DNA from: Roseivivax lentus
GTDB taxonomy: Bacteria; Pseudomonadota; Alphaproteobacteria; Rhodobacterales; Rhodobacteraceae
Direction of reading: 5' to 3'
DNA length: 64,000 bases
Assembly: GCF_900156805.1 (NCBI RefSeq)
Contig: NZ_FTOQ01000007.1
Span: 62,001 to 126,000 of the forward strand
Shown here: positions 30,986 to 40,281 of the stretch, piece by piece
Numbering within the stretch: position 1 is the first letter of the stretch
Layout: each line of letters begins with the position of its first letter
Translations under genes and position numbers: made by a program
The notes under the pieces: generated by a model
Databases searched by the model: none
What the model was told of the DNA's origin: nothing
The model's input: only the letters and a program-made list of their open reading frames with translations

Positions 30986-32581
30986 TCAGAACCCCGCCGC
31001 CTGTCCGTCCTTGCGCGGATCGGAGCCCGCCATGTAGCCGCCGCCTGGCAGTTTGCGGATCAGCTGCGCGCCGCCGAAACCGAAGGCGCTGTCAGGCGTC
31101 TCGACCTTGATCTCGTGGCCCATCCCGGCAAGTTGCGCCTGAGCTTCCACGGGCAGCGCTTCTTCGACGGCCACTTCGGCGCCCGCCACGAAGCGCCAGC
31201 GCGGCGCGTCGATGGCGGTCTGCACGTCCTGCCCCCAAAGCTGGGTGCGCAGCATCATCTGCACATGCCCCTGCGCCTGCATCGGCCCGCCCATCACGCC
31301 GAAGCTCATCTCGGGGGCGCCGTTCCTGGTCACGAAGCCCGGAATGATCGTGTGGAAGGGGCGTTTGCGCGGTCCGACATCGTTCTGATGACCTTTCTCG
31401 AGGGTGAAGCCCGCGCCGCGGTTCTGCAGGCTGATCCCCGTGCCCGGCACCACCACGCCCGAACCGAAGCCCGAATAGTTCGACTGGATGAAGGACACCA
31501 TCATGCCGCTGGCATCCGCCGTGGTCAGGTAGACCGTGCCGCCATGTTTCGGAGCACCAGGGCCGGGATGCTGCGCGCGTGCGGGGTCGATCAGCGCCGC
31601 GCGGGCCTTGAGGTAGTCGGGCGCGATCAGGTCCTCGACCGTCGGGGCCGTCATCGCGCCGCGATCGGCCACGTAAGCGTAGAGGTCGGCGAAGGCCACC
31701 TTGATCGCCTCGATCTGCAGGTGAAGCGCCTGCGGATCGTCCGGGCCATGGTCGCGGATCCCGGTATGCTCCAGCATCCCCAGCGCCATGAGCGCGGCGA
31801 TGCCCTGCCCGTTGGGCGGGATCTCGTGCAGGGTCCCGTCATCGAAACCGGTCTCGATCGTCCCGCACCATTCGGGCCGATGCGCGGCCATGTCCTCGAC
31901 CGTCAGCGCCGCGCCATGCTCGGCGGCGAAGGCCGCGATCTTCTCGGCCAGTTCGCCCTCGTAGAAAACGCGGCCCCCGGTCGCGGCGATCTTGCGCAGG
32001 CTGTCGGCCTGGGCGGGGTTGGCGAAGCGCTCGCCCGCCCGCGGTGCGCGTCCGCCGGGCATGAAGGCCTCGGCGAAGCCCGGCTGCTCGCCCAGCATCT
32101 CGGCTCCCTTGGCCCAGAGCGTGCCGATCACCGGCGAGACGCTGAAGCCGGCCTCGGCATAGCCGATGGCGGGCGCCAGCACCGTCTCGAGATCGAGTTT
32201 GCCGAACTTGTCGATCAGCTCCACCCAGGCGGCGATGGCCCCCGGCACCGTCACGCTCTCCCAGCCCCTAAACGGGATCTCGGACATGCCCGCGAAGCGC
32301 TCGGGCGTCCAGGCGGCGGGCGAGGAGCCCGACGAGTTGAGCCCGTGCAGCTTCTCGCCATCCCACAGGATGCAGAACCCGTCCGAGCCCAGCCCGCAGC
32401 CCGTGGGCTCCACCACGGTCAGCACTGCCGCCGTGGCGATGGCCGCGTCAACCGCGTTGCCGCCTTTCGCCAACATCGCGACCCCGGCCTGCGTCGCCAG
32501 CGGATGCGAGGTGGCCACCACGTTCTCGGCGAGAACCGGAGAGCGGCGCGAGGCGTAAAGGGCATCGTGACGGAAATTCAT
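30986..32581 (-). CDS. ggt: Gamma-glutamyltransferase
   Basis: 531-aa N-terminal-nucleophile enzyme that hydrolyses or transfers gamma-glutamyl groups (glutathione, gamma-glutamyl amides). The catalytic threonine is the one in KHGGTVYLTTAD, where autoprocessing would split the chain into large and small subunits. N-terminal motifs include ATSHPLATQAGVAML and EPTGCGLGSDGF. There is no evident signal peptide, so it is probably cytoplasmic, unlike E. coli Ggt. Its ATG overlaps the tctA stop by 4 bp, so it is the last gene of the tctCBA operon. That coupling suggests the carrier brings in a gamma-glutamyl compound, or an acid released from one. Confidence 0.88.
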   Translation of the reverse strand: MNFRHDALYASRRSPVLAENVVATSHPLATQAGVAMLAKGGNAVDAAIATAAVLTVVEPTGCGLGSDGFCILWDGEKLHGLNSSGSSPAAWTPERFAGMSEIPFRGWESVTVPGAIAAWVELIDKFGKLDLETVLAPAIGYAEAGFSVSPVIGTLWAKGAEMLGEQPGFAEAFMPGGRAPRAGERFANPAQADSLRKIAATGGRVFYEGELAEKIAAFAAEHGAALTVEDMAAHRPEWCGTIETGFDDGTLHEIPPNGQGIAALMALGMLEHTGIRDHGPDDPQALHLQIEAIKVAFADLYAYVADRGAMTAPTVEDLIAPDYLKARAALIDPARAQHPGPGAPKHGGTVYLTTADASGMMVSFIQSNYSGFGSGVVVPGTGISLQNRGAGFTLEKGHQNDVGPRKRPFHTIIPGFVTRNGAPEMSFGVMGGPMQAQGHVQMMLRTQLWGQDVQTAIDAPRWRFVAGAEVAVEEALPVEAQAQLAGMGHEIKVETPDSAFGFGGAQLIRKLPGGGYMAGSDPRKDGQAAGF

Positions 32582-34092
32582 GGTGCAGTTCCTTCTGCAT
32601 TTTCTTGTGTCTTCTTGGATTTGAAATGCGCCCGCACCGCCCAGGCGACCGAGGCCACAGCCGCGATCAGGAAGATCAGGCTTACCGGGCGCGTCAGGAA
32701 CAGCGACCAGTCGTCATCGGTCATCAGCGCCCGGCGCAGGTTGGTCTCGGCGATGGGGCCGAGGATCACGCCGAGAACGAGCGGCGCGAGCGGGTAGTCG
32801 AGCGCGCGCAGCGCGTAGCCGAAGAGCCCGATGAAGCCCAAGAGGTAGAGATCGTTCACCCGGTTGTTGAGCGCGAAGGACCCCACCACGCAGCAGACGA
32901 GCACCACGGGCACCACGACCCATTTCGGCACTTCCGCCACCCGCAGGAAGGCGCGCATCGACAGCACGCAGACCACGAGCATCATGAAGCTCGCCACCAC
33001 CATCGCGATGAACATGCCGTAGACCAGATCGGCATTGTCCATGATGAGCCGCGGGCCGACCGAGATGCCGTGCACCATCAGAGAGGCCATCAGGATCGCA
33101 TCGACCGCCGAGCCCGGAATGCCGAGCGCGATCAGCGGGATGAGCCCGCCGCCCGCGGTCGCCGAATTGCCCGCTTCCGAGGCCACGACCCCGTCGGTGA
33201 TGCCGGTGCCGAATTTCTCGGGCGTTTTCGAGGCCCGCTTGGCCTGGTCATAGGCCACGAGGTTGGCGATGGAGCCGCCGGCCCCCGGCAGCGCCCCGAT
33301 CAGCACGCCCACGATGGACGAGCGCACGAGGTTCACCGGGCGCATCAGCACCTCTTTCATCACCGCCCAGGTCTTGAAGTCGATCTCGCCGGTCACGAGC
33401 TTCTGGCCGGACTTGATCTTGCCCGCATCCTCGACCTCGGAGGCCAGCTGCGAGATCGCGAAGATGCCGATCAGCACGACGAGGAACGGAAGACCGGCGG
33501 CCAGCATCTCGATGCCGAAATCGAAGCGCGGGCGGCCGAGGATCGGGTCCGTGCCCACGGTCGAGATCGCGAGCCCGATGAGCGCCGCGATGAGGCCGCG
33601 CTGCAGCGAATGGCCCACAAGGCTCGCCACGATGGTCAGCGCGAAGACGATGAGCGAGAAATATTCCCAAGGGCCCAGCTTTACCGCGAAGATCGCCAGC
33701 GGCGGGGCTGCCACGATCAGCACCGCGGTCGAAATGACCGTGCCGAAGAACGACGCCCAGACGCCGATCGAGAGGGCCCGCCCCGGCTCGCCATTGCGCG
33801 ACATCGGGAAGGCGTCGAAGGTCGTGGCGACCGAGGAGGGCGTGCCGGGAATGCCCAGAAGGGCCGCCGAGATCAGACCGCCCGTATACCCGCCTACATA
33901 GACCGACAGCATCACCGCGATGCCCTGCAACGGGTCCATGGTGAAGGTCAGCGGCAGCGTCAGCACGATGGCCATGGTGACCGTGAAGCCCGGGATCGCC
34001 GCGGCGATGATGCCCGCGATGGAACCCAGAAGCATGTAGATCAGCGTCTCGACGGACAGGACCTGTCCGGCGCCGAGAAGAAAGGCGTCCAT
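32578..34092 (-). CDS. tctA: Tripartite tricarboxylate-type transporter, large membrane subunit
   Basis: 504-aa TctA-family protein with about 12 hydrophobic segments. The conserved glycine/proline motifs are present (AAAIPGFTVTMAIVLTLPLT near residue 33, and GIPGTPSSVATTFDAFPM near 80). It starts 3 bp after tctB and overlaps ggt by 4 bp. Works with TctB and the periplasmic TctC using an ion gradient. The substrate is not fixed by sequence; family members carry citrate, terephthalate and other acids. Confidence 0.9.
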   Translation of the reverse strand: MDAFLLGAGQVLSVETLIYMLLGSIAGIIAAAIPGFTVTMAIVLTLPLTFTMDPLQGIAVMLSVYVGGYTGGLISAALLGIPGTPSSVATTFDAFPMSRNGEPGRALSIGVWASFFGTVISTAVLIVAAPPLAIFAVKLGPWEYFSLIVFALTIVASLVGHSLQRGLIAALIGLAISTVGTDPILGRPRFDFGIEMLAAGLPFLVVLIGIFAISQLASEVEDAGKIKSGQKLVTGEIDFKTWAVMKEVLMRPVNLVRSSIVGVLIGALPGAGGSIANLVAYDQAKRASKTPEKFGTGITDGVVASEAGNSATAGGGLIPLIALGIPGSAVDAILMASLMVHGISVGPRLIMDNADLVYGMFIAMVVASFMMLVVCVLSMRAFLRVAEVPKWVVVPVVLVCCVVGSFALNNRVNDLYLLGFIGLFGYALRALDYPLAPLVLGVILGPIAETNLRRALMTDDDWSLFLTRPVSLIFLIAAVASVAWAVRAHFKSKKTQENAEGTAP

Positions 34093-34095
34093 GAT

Positions 34096-34602
34096 TTACC
34101 CTCTGGGCAGGAAGACGTTGAACACTTCGGCGAAGAGCCAGTTCAGGCCGAAGGAGAACAGGATCGACAGCACGATCAGCACGGCCATCGCCCCCTTCGT
34201 CTTCGGCGCGAGCGCGAATTGCAGCACGGCGAGGAAGACGAGCGTCGCGATGGGATAGCCGATGACGGGCATCGCCGCGAGGTAGAGGCCGAGGCAGACG
34301 AAGACCACGAAGACCAGCCGCCGCTCGGAGACCCAGATCGAGAAGGCCGTCGCGAAGGCGGCATAGGACCCGGCGGGCAGGCCGCGGAGGGTCTGGACGA
34401 TGGTGATGACCAGCAGCAGCATCAGGCAGCCATGCACGATCATCGGGAAGGCCCCGGCGCCGAGCGTCTCGAACCGCGAGGCGGGAATGTTCGTCGCCTC
34501 CCAGAACAGCCCCGCCGAGACCGCCAGAAGCGCGATGTAGGAGAGAAGCCGGGCAACCTCGCCCGGCTCCTTTCCACTCAGATCGGGCGCGGGCGCGCTC
34601 AC
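34096..34602 (-). CDS. tctB: Tripartite tricarboxylate-type transporter, small membrane subunit
   Basis: 168 aa with four predicted membrane spans (about 20-40, 53-73, 95-120 and 130-160), as in TctB. It starts with GTG, whose bases overlap the tctC stop (GTGA), so translation is coupled. Sequence conservation in this subunit is low, and the assignment rests on topology and position between tctC and tctA. Confidence 0.85.
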   Translation of the reverse strand: MSAPAPDLSGKEPGEVARLLSYIALLAVSAGLFWEATNIPASRFETLGAGAFPMIVHGCLMLLLVITIVQTLRGLPAGSYAAFATAFSIWVSERRLVFVVFVCLGLYLAAMPVIGYPIATLVFLAVLQFALAPKTKGAMAVLIVLSILFSFGLNWLFAEVFNVFLPRG

Positions 34603-35549
34603 GGGGCGAGGACCTCTGCGAGACGGTTCACCGTCTCGTCAAGCCGCGTGAGGTAGGCACCGTAGCCCTCCTGGCCGCGGAACTGCACCTCGGCCCCGGC
34701 ATTGTTCACCTGCTCGATAAAGGTGGCGTCCTGCGACAGCTCCGAAAGGGCCGCCTCGAGCCCCGCGCGCGCCTCCTCCGGGGCACCCTTCGGCATCACG
34801 ATGCCGCGGGTCACCGCAAGCTCCATATCCGCGCCAAGCTCCATGAAGGTCGGCACGTCGGGGGTCTGCGGCATGCGCTCGGGCGCGCCGGTCGCGAGGA
34901 AGATCAGGTCGCCGTTCTCGACGAACTGGCCGGCCGAGGACACGTCGCCGATGGCCACGTCGAGATTGCCGCCCACCAGCGCGCGGATGCGCTCGCCGGT
35001 GCCTTCGTACCCCACGTAGTTGAGCTCGAGATCGAAGGCTTCCTCGATCATCGCCGCATGCAGGTGCGGCACGCCGCCCAGGGTCACGCCGATGGACACT
35101 TCGCCGGGGTTTTCCTGGGCGTAGGTCACGAATTCCTCGAAGGTTTTGTAGGGCTGGTCGGCATTCGCCACGAGGAATTGCGGCGAGGCGGTCATCAGCG
35201 CGATGGGATCGAAATCCTGCCAGGTCAGATCGGTCAGCCCGGTGGCCGTGGCCGTCAGCAGACCCTCGTGCACCTGGCTGATCGTGTAGCCGTCCGCGTC
35301 GCGCTTCGACGCTTCGGTCAGGCCCACGGTGCCGCCCACGCCGGGCATGTTGATGACCGGCATCTCCGCGCCGAGATAGGGGGTCACGTTGTTGGCCACG
35401 ATGCGCATCAGCGTGTCGCTGCCGCCGCCCGGCGACCAGGGCACGATGAATTCGACGGGGCGTTCGGGGTAGGATTGCGCCTGCGCGGTGCCGGCCACCG
35501 AGGCGATGGCAATGGCGGCGCCGGCGGCGATGCGGGACAAGTGTGTCAT
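34599..35549 (-). CDS. tctC: Tripartite tricarboxylate-type transporter, periplasmic binding protein
   Basis: 316-aa Bug/TctC receptor. The signal peptide (AAGAAIAIASVAGTAQAQ) is followed by SYPERPVEFIVPWSPGGGSD, the hallmark N-terminus of this family, which contacts the ligand carboxylate. First gene of the tctC-tctB-tctA-ggt operon. The divergent LysR gene 130 bp away is the likely regulator. Confidence 0.9.
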   Translation of the reverse strand: MTHLSRIAAGAAIAIASVAGTAQAQSYPERPVEFIVPWSPGGGSDTLMRIVANNVTPYLGAEMPVINMPGVGGTVGLTEASKRDADGYTISQVHEGLLTATATGLTDLTWQDFDPIALMTASPQFLVANADQPYKTFEEFVTYAQENPGEVSIGVTLGGVPHLHAAMIEEAFDLELNYVGYEGTGERIRALVGGNLDVAIGDVSSAGQFVENGDLIFLATGAPERMPQTPDVPTFMELGADMELAVTRGIVMPKGAPEEARAGLEAALSELSQDATFIEQVNNAGAEVQFRGQEGYGAYLTRLDETVNRLAEVLAP

Positions 35550-35679
35550 GTCGGACGGTCTCCCTGATATGTCGGTATGTGAGTCGTGGCTCGGTTGTGC
35601 CGCCTCGCTAGAAGATTAGCCATGCTATCGGTAGCGAATTGTTTTTGCGTTTTGATGAAGCGTTGCTTAACAAAGCCAC
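35550..35679. promoter_or_regulatory. Divergent tctC/lysR promoter region
   Basis: 130-bp gap. AT-rich sequence at about 35625-35675 (gcgaattgtttttgcgtttt and following) carries the probable LysR promoter and operator. No single inverted repeat stands out. Confidence 0.4.
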
Positions 35680-36561
35680 ATGGACCTGCGCCAATTGGAA
35701 ACCCTCGTCGCCGTCGCCGAGACCCGGAGCTTTGCCGGCGCGGCGCGGATCGTGAACCTGACGGCTTCTGCCGTTAGTCAACAAATTCAAGCACTTGAGG
35801 CAGAGGTCGGGGTGTCGCTCTTCGACAGGCGCACGCGTCCGCCCCGGCTGAACGCGCAAGGCGAAGAGATGGTCCGGGCGGCGCGCCAGATGGTGCAGAC
35901 CATGACCGAAACCCGGCGCACCATCACCGGGGGCCGCACGTCGGGTGTGCTCAATTTCGGGGCGATCCGCACCGTCTCGCTCTGGCTCGCGCCCCTGGCC
36001 TTCGCGGCGATGCGGGCGCAGTTTCCGGCCTTGTCCTTCGATCTGCGGGTCGGCGTGTCCGAGGCGCTGATGGCCGATGTCTCGGCGGGCCGCCTCGATG
36101 CGGCGGTGGTGGCCGAGCATGTGGGCGTGCCCGCGGGGCTGATCTGGACCCCGGTGGTGACCGAACCGCTGCTGCTGGTGGCGCCCCCCGGGGCGGAGGG
36201 GCAGGATGCGCGCGCGCTTCTCGCCGAATATCCCTTCATCCGCTACGAGACCGACGTGCCGCTCTCGCGCCAGATCGAAACCGAGCTGTCCCGGATCGGG
36301 GTGCGTCGCCGCGAGATCGCGGTGTCGAACACCATGCCCTCTATCGTCGGCTGCGTGCAGGCGGGCCTCGGCGTCGCGGTGGTGCCGAAACTCGCCACGC
36401 TGAACCTGCCCACGGGCAGCCTGCAGATCCTTCCCTTCGGCCAGGAGCCGATCACCCGCCGGATCGGGCTTGTCCAACGCGAAGTGTCCGCGCGTTCCAA
36501 GGTGCTGGGCGCCATGCGCGACACGCTCGCGGCCACGGCCGGGGAATACGGGCTCGTCTGA
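35680..36561 (+). CDS. LysR-family regulator, likely of the tct-ggt operon
   Basis: 293 aa. N-terminal helix-turn-helix FAGAARIVNLTASAVSQQIQ (about residues 19-38), followed by LEAEVGVSLFDRR; the rest is the effector-binding fold with IGVRRREIAVSNT. No strong ribosome site precedes the ATG at 35680, so translation may be weak, as is common for autoregulated LysR genes. Divergent from tctC, which it most likely controls. Confidence 0.85.
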   Translation: MDLRQLETLVAVAETRSFAGAARIVNLTASAVSQQIQALEAEVGVSLFDRRTRPPRLNAQGEEMVRAARQMVQTMTETRRTITGGRTSGVLNFGAIRTVSLWLAPLAFAAMRAQFPALSFDLRVGVSEALMADVSAGRLDAAVVAEHVGVPAGLIWTPVVTEPLLLVAPPGAEGQDARALLAEYPFIRYETDVPLSRQIETELSRIGVRRREIAVSNTMPSIVGCVQAGLGVAVVPKLATLNLPTGSLQILPFGQEPITRRIGLVQREVSARSKVLGAMRDTLAATAGEYGLV

Positions 36562-36577
36562 GAGTTGTTGGGGTCGG

Positions 36578-36598
36578 GCCGGGGTCTTCGGACCCGGC
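36578..36598 (+). terminator. Hairpin with TTCG loop after the LysR gene
   Basis: GCCGGGGTC-ttcg-GACCCGGC forms an eight-pair stem with one bulge and a stable TTCG tetraloop, 17 bp after the stop. There is no long T-run. The rest of the 313-bp gap 36562-36874 shows only a weak stem (AGCCC at 36754, GGGCT at 36772) and a very strong GAAGGAGG site before the next gene. Confidence 0.45.
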
Positions 36599-36874
36599 AA
36601 TTCCGTTCGCGGGCGGCGCGCGGATCGGGCCCAACCTGCGAAGGCACGCACGTTCCGGCGCAACCGGACTTGCCGCAAGCCATTGAATAAAATTCGAAAA
36701 CACCTTCGGGTTGTCATGCAGACCACCGCTTGATAGGCATGGGGCAGATAAAAAGCCCAACCGTCGAGAACGGGCTGTTCTTCCCTGCACATGACACGCT
36801 GCGGAAGTGACCGGTCGGTTACGGAGAGCGCGCATTTTGCGCGCCGCGACGCATTGGCACATGAAGGAGGCACT

Positions 36875-38101
36875 ATGAACGACTTCAATCCGGAAAAGGG
36901 CTACGTCGCCCTCTTGGGCTGGTCCCTCAACGCCATCGACGCGGTCGACCGCTTCGACCGACGCTATGTCGTCGTGGCGCCGCCCTGGGCCGAGGATTAC
37001 TGCAAACAGAACGACATCCCCTTCATTCCGTGGGATTTCGACCGCCTCAACGAACGCTCGCACGAGCTGGCGCACCGGCTGGCCGATGAAGGCGTCGACG
37101 TGGCGATCCCGCTCTACGAGGAGACGGTGGAATGGGCCGGCGCGATCAATGCCGTGCTGCTGAAGAACCCGCGCCTTCTGGGGCAGTCGATGCTGTTCCG
37201 CGACAAGTCGCTGATGAAGCGGCGCGCGCAGCTCGGTGGCATCCGCGTGGGCGTCTTCGAGGAAGCGCATGACCGCGGCGACGTGATCCGCTTTCTCAAG
37301 CGGGTGAACCAGACGCTGCTGAAGCTCGATGGCGATCCGAACGATCCCATCCATTTCAAGGCCTTCGACAAGTCGGGCACGGCCGGTCACCGAGTTATCC
37401 GGACGCCCGAGGACGTCGACAACATCCCCGATGACGAGTTCCCGGCGCTTCTGGAAAGCCATCTCGACGGCTGGGAATTCGCGGTCGAGGCATGGATCAA
37501 GGATGGCAAGATCCAGTTCCTCAATATCTCGGAATACGTCACGCTGGGCTATTCGGTCTTCGTGCCGGCCACGCCCGAGCTCGAGGCGCATCGCGCCCGG
37601 GTGACCGAGGAGATCGAGAAGCTGATCGAGGCCTTCGACATCGATTTCGGCTTCATCCACCCTGAATACTTCCTGACCAGCGACAACAAGCTCTATTTCG
37701 GCGAGGTCGCCTACCGCCCACCGGGCTTCAAGGCGCTGGAGCTGATCGAGCGCGCCTACGGCTTCAACGGCTATCAGGGCCTCGTGCTGATGTTCGATCC
37801 GAACACCACGCAGGATGAAATCGACGCCTTCTTCCCCGAGGAAGTCACCGGCGCGAAGGGTCACGCGGGCTGTTTCGGCGTCTATCCGCGCCGTCGCGTC
37901 GTCAGCCGTCTCGAAGTGCCCGAAGAGACCGCGAACCATCCCTATTTCGAGTTCCACGAGCTGGCCGAGCCCATGGAAAGCAAGGTCACGAAGCGCACCG
38001 CCTTCGGCACCCATTGGGGGCTTGCCTATTTCTTCGGCGAGGACCCGCATCAGCTGCGGGATCTCTTGAAGGCGCAGGAAGAGCTTGATTTCTATGTCTG
38101 A
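36875..38101 (+). CDS. ATP-grasp ligase-like protein
   Basis: 408 aa behind an excellent ribosome site (AAGGAGG). The fold is the ATP-grasp/carboxylate-amine ligase type: an N-terminal substrate half (YVALLGWSLNAIDAVDRFDR), a central ATP-binding half with FKAFDKSGTAGHRVI and LLESHLDGWEFAVEAWI, and the metal-binding end DFGFIHPEYFLTSDNKLYFG followed by EVAYRPPG, equivalent to the E..N/EVNPRPPG of ligases such as PurK or biotin carboxylase. Such enzymes form amide or peptide bonds through acyl-phosphates. The next gene, 27 bp downstream, carries a papain-like residue pattern, so the pair may make and break the same bond. Confidence 0.8.
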   Translation: MNDFNPEKGYVALLGWSLNAIDAVDRFDRRYVVVAPPWAEDYCKQNDIPFIPWDFDRLNERSHELAHRLADEGVDVAIPLYEETVEWAGAINAVLLKNPRLLGQSMLFRDKSLMKRRAQLGGIRVGVFEEAHDRGDVIRFLKRVNQTLLKLDGDPNDPIHFKAFDKSGTAGHRVIRTPEDVDNIPDDEFPALLESHLDGWEFAVEAWIKDGKIQFLNISEYVTLGYSVFVPATPELEAHRARVTEEIEKLIEAFDIDFGFIHPEYFLTSDNKLYFGEVAYRPPGFKALELIERAYGFNGYQGLVLMFDPNTTQDEIDAFFPEEVTGAKGHAGCFGVYPRRRVVSRLEVPEETANHPYFEFHELAEPMESKVTKRTAFGTHWGLAYFFGEDPHQLRDLLKAQEELDFYV

Positions 38102-38128
38102 GGGAACAAACGAGGCGCCCAAGCGGTG

Positions 38129-40105
38129 ATGAACCTGATGGACAAGGGTGTTGGCGATGTCGCGCGTCTGACTGCGACGCTCGATGTCGCGCTCGACCGG
38201 CTCGACCGGTCGCGCCCGTTTTCCAAGATGTCGAACCAGCGTCCCGTTCTCGACGTGCTGTCACGCATGATGGCCGCCGAGGGCGGGCTCGACGCGATCC
38301 TCGCGCGTGCGCCCGATCTCGACCGGGCGGGGCTGTTCGCCGGGTCCGACTGGGATGCGCCCAATGCGCTTCTGCCGCAACTCTCGGGCCAGACGCTCGA
38401 GGGCGAGGACCGGCTCTTGGCCGCGCTCGAAGTGGCGAGCGTCATGCGCTTTCTCGCTGTCGCCATGGGCGAAGCGCAGCATCCCGCGCTGCAGCAGGAT
38501 CACGCGCGCCATTTTCTAACCCAGCTTCTGGCGCTCAACCTGCGGCGGTTCTTCGATTTCTCCGACGAGGCGAGCCGCGCCGCGGGTCCGCGCGCCGAGA
38601 TCACCGCGCGCGTGCTGCGCATGATCGCCGACCGGATCGGCCTGCAGGACGTGCTGGGCCAGATGGTGCACGAGATCTGGCGCATCCTCGAACAGCGTCC
38701 GGTGCAGATGGGCCCGGTGAAGGACATGATCACCCAGATCGCCATCGTCCTTGCGCGCGAACACAGCCCCTCGGGGCCGGAGCGGCTGGGCGCCGAGCGG
38801 CTCGTCAGCGCGCTTTTCGGTCCGACCGGCGAAAGCCGCGACGATCCCGGCATCGACGCCTATGTGGCCCGGCTCGATCACCTCGACGAGGTGGCGCTGT
38901 CGCGGGAGGCGATGGGCTTTGCGCGCTCGATGCACGATACCGGGCTCGTCTCGGATTACCATGCGGGCTTTCTGGTCTGGGCGCTGGATTACCCCGACCG
39001 TCCCTTCGTGCCCGAGGCGCTGGGACTCGGGTCGACCGGTTCCAATTGCTGGCAGCAATTCCAGGGTCTGATTGCCGATCTGATCCGCATGAGCGTCACG
39101 CCCGCGACCGCGCAGGCGGTCTACGGCCTCGCGCAGCTTCTCGAACGCGGGGTGCTGCATGCCCCGCCCATCGCACCTGCGCTGCGCCGGGCGATGACCA
39201 TCGACTTCGCGCCCGCGGTGTCGGACCGGCTGGCGCTGGGCTTCGGACCCAAGATCGACCCGCACAGCCTGATGATCGCCGGTATCCTCGACGTGCTCGG
39301 CAAGCCGCTGGGCGTGGGGCAGGGGGCCAACCCGACCTGCCAATCGGCGCGCGCGCTATCGATGTGGGCGCTGAACGATCCCGATTTCCTGCTGCACCTC
39401 GTGGTTCAGGCCGCCGAGGCCGAGACGGTCGTCATGCATTTCGAGGGCCACCGGATCAGCTCTGCCGATCTGCCCATGGGCCTTGCGGGCGCGGGGCCCA
39501 TCGACGCCGATCCGGTCTCGGTGCTGCTGGTCCCGCATCTCGACCGCATCTATGCCGAGATGGGCCGTCTTTGCGCAGGGCGCGGCGGCGATCCGCATCG
39601 CTGGATCAATCCCGAATTTCACGGCTGGTGGGTGGCGCGGGACTGCGCGGTGGCGGTGGATGTCGCCACGGGCAAGCTCGACGATTACGAGCGCTTCGTC
39701 GCGCGCTTCCATGAAAGCTATCACCCGGAATACAACGGCGACCGCCCGCTCATTCACCCCCAGCCCGCGGGGATCGCCTTCACCGACCCCACCGGCGCCT
39801 TCATCGGCTGGCACGCCATCACGATCCTGCGCGTGGCACCGGGCCGGACCGGGGAAATGCGGGTCTATTTCTACAACCCGAACAACGACAGCGGGCAGGA
39901 TTGGGGCCACGGGCTGACCGTGACCACGAGCGGCAACGGCGAGCGGCACGGCGAAGGGTCGCTGCCTTTCGAGGAATTCGCCTCGCGGCTCTATCTTTTT
40001 CACGACCAGCCGCACCGGACGGAGCGCCTCAAGGCGGTGCCGCCGGAGGTGATCGCCCGCATCCGCGACATGGCGGTCGAAAGCTGGGCCAAGACGCGGG
40101 TCTGA
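38129..40105 (+). CDS. Large uncharacterised protein with papain-like catalytic pattern
   Basis: 658 aa from ATG 38129 (GTG 38126 also possible), with no signal peptide or membrane span. Residues 1-380 are helical and unlike anything I recognise. From about 385 the pattern of a papain-type enzyme appears: Q398 six residues before C404 in GVGQGANPTCQSARALSMWA, exactly the oxyanion-Gln-to-Cys spacing of papain; then H562 in FIGWHAITILRV and an Asn/Asp cluster, first N583, in VYFYNPNNDSGQDWG. This supports a Cys-His-Asn hydrolase, amidase or transglutaminase fold, but no alignment was run. It probably acts with the upstream ATP-grasp protein. The operon ends at a terminator right after it. Confidence 0.72.
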   Translation: MNLMDKGVGDVARLTATLDVALDRLDRSRPFSKMSNQRPVLDVLSRMMAAEGGLDAILARAPDLDRAGLFAGSDWDAPNALLPQLSGQTLEGEDRLLAALEVASVMRFLAVAMGEAQHPALQQDHARHFLTQLLALNLRRFFDFSDEASRAAGPRAEITARVLRMIADRIGLQDVLGQMVHEIWRILEQRPVQMGPVKDMITQIAIVLAREHSPSGPERLGAERLVSALFGPTGESRDDPGIDAYVARLDHLDEVALSREAMGFARSMHDTGLVSDYHAGFLVWALDYPDRPFVPEALGLGSTGSNCWQQFQGLIADLIRMSVTPATAQAVYGLAQLLERGVLHAPPIAPALRRAMTIDFAPAVSDRLALGFGPKIDPHSLMIAGILDVLGKPLGVGQGANPTCQSARALSMWALNDPDFLLHLVVQAAEAETVVMHFEGHRISSADLPMGLAGAGPIDADPVSVLLVPHLDRIYAEMGRLCAGRGGDPHRWINPEFHGWWVARDCAVAVDVATGKLDDYERFVARFHESYHPEYNGDRPLIHPQPAGIAFTDPTGAFIGWHAITILRVAPGRTGEMRVYFYNPNNDSGQDWGHGLTVTTSGNGERHGEGSLPFEEFASRLYLFHDQPHRTERLKAVPPEVIARIRDMAVESWAKTRV

Positions 40106-40108
40106 TCG

Positions 40109-40138
40109 GGGCGGGGCATCTACGCCCAGACATTTTTT
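40109..40138 (+). terminator. Rho-independent terminator of the ATP-grasp/papain-like operon
   Basis: Stem GGGCG / CGCCC (40109-40113 and 40123-40127) with a 9-nt loop, then a run of six T at 40133-40138. It lies four bases after the stop codon, so the two-gene unit is bounded. Confidence 0.55.
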
Positions 40139-40281
40139 CCCTCGGTCAGGCTGGTTCTTCTGTATTGGAGCGACCCGAGCCCGCGACCGCGCGTAGATTT
40201 CCGCGCCCCGGGCCTTGATCCCGGCGCGCGGGCAGGCACGTTGAGGCGCGAAGAGACGCAGCGCGGCGGGATGCGGACGGC

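Noticed and set aside
32605-34656. Plus-strand frame opposite tctA and tctB
   Set aside because: Extremely rich in Arg, His, Asp and Glu, typical of an antisense reading of membrane-protein genes.
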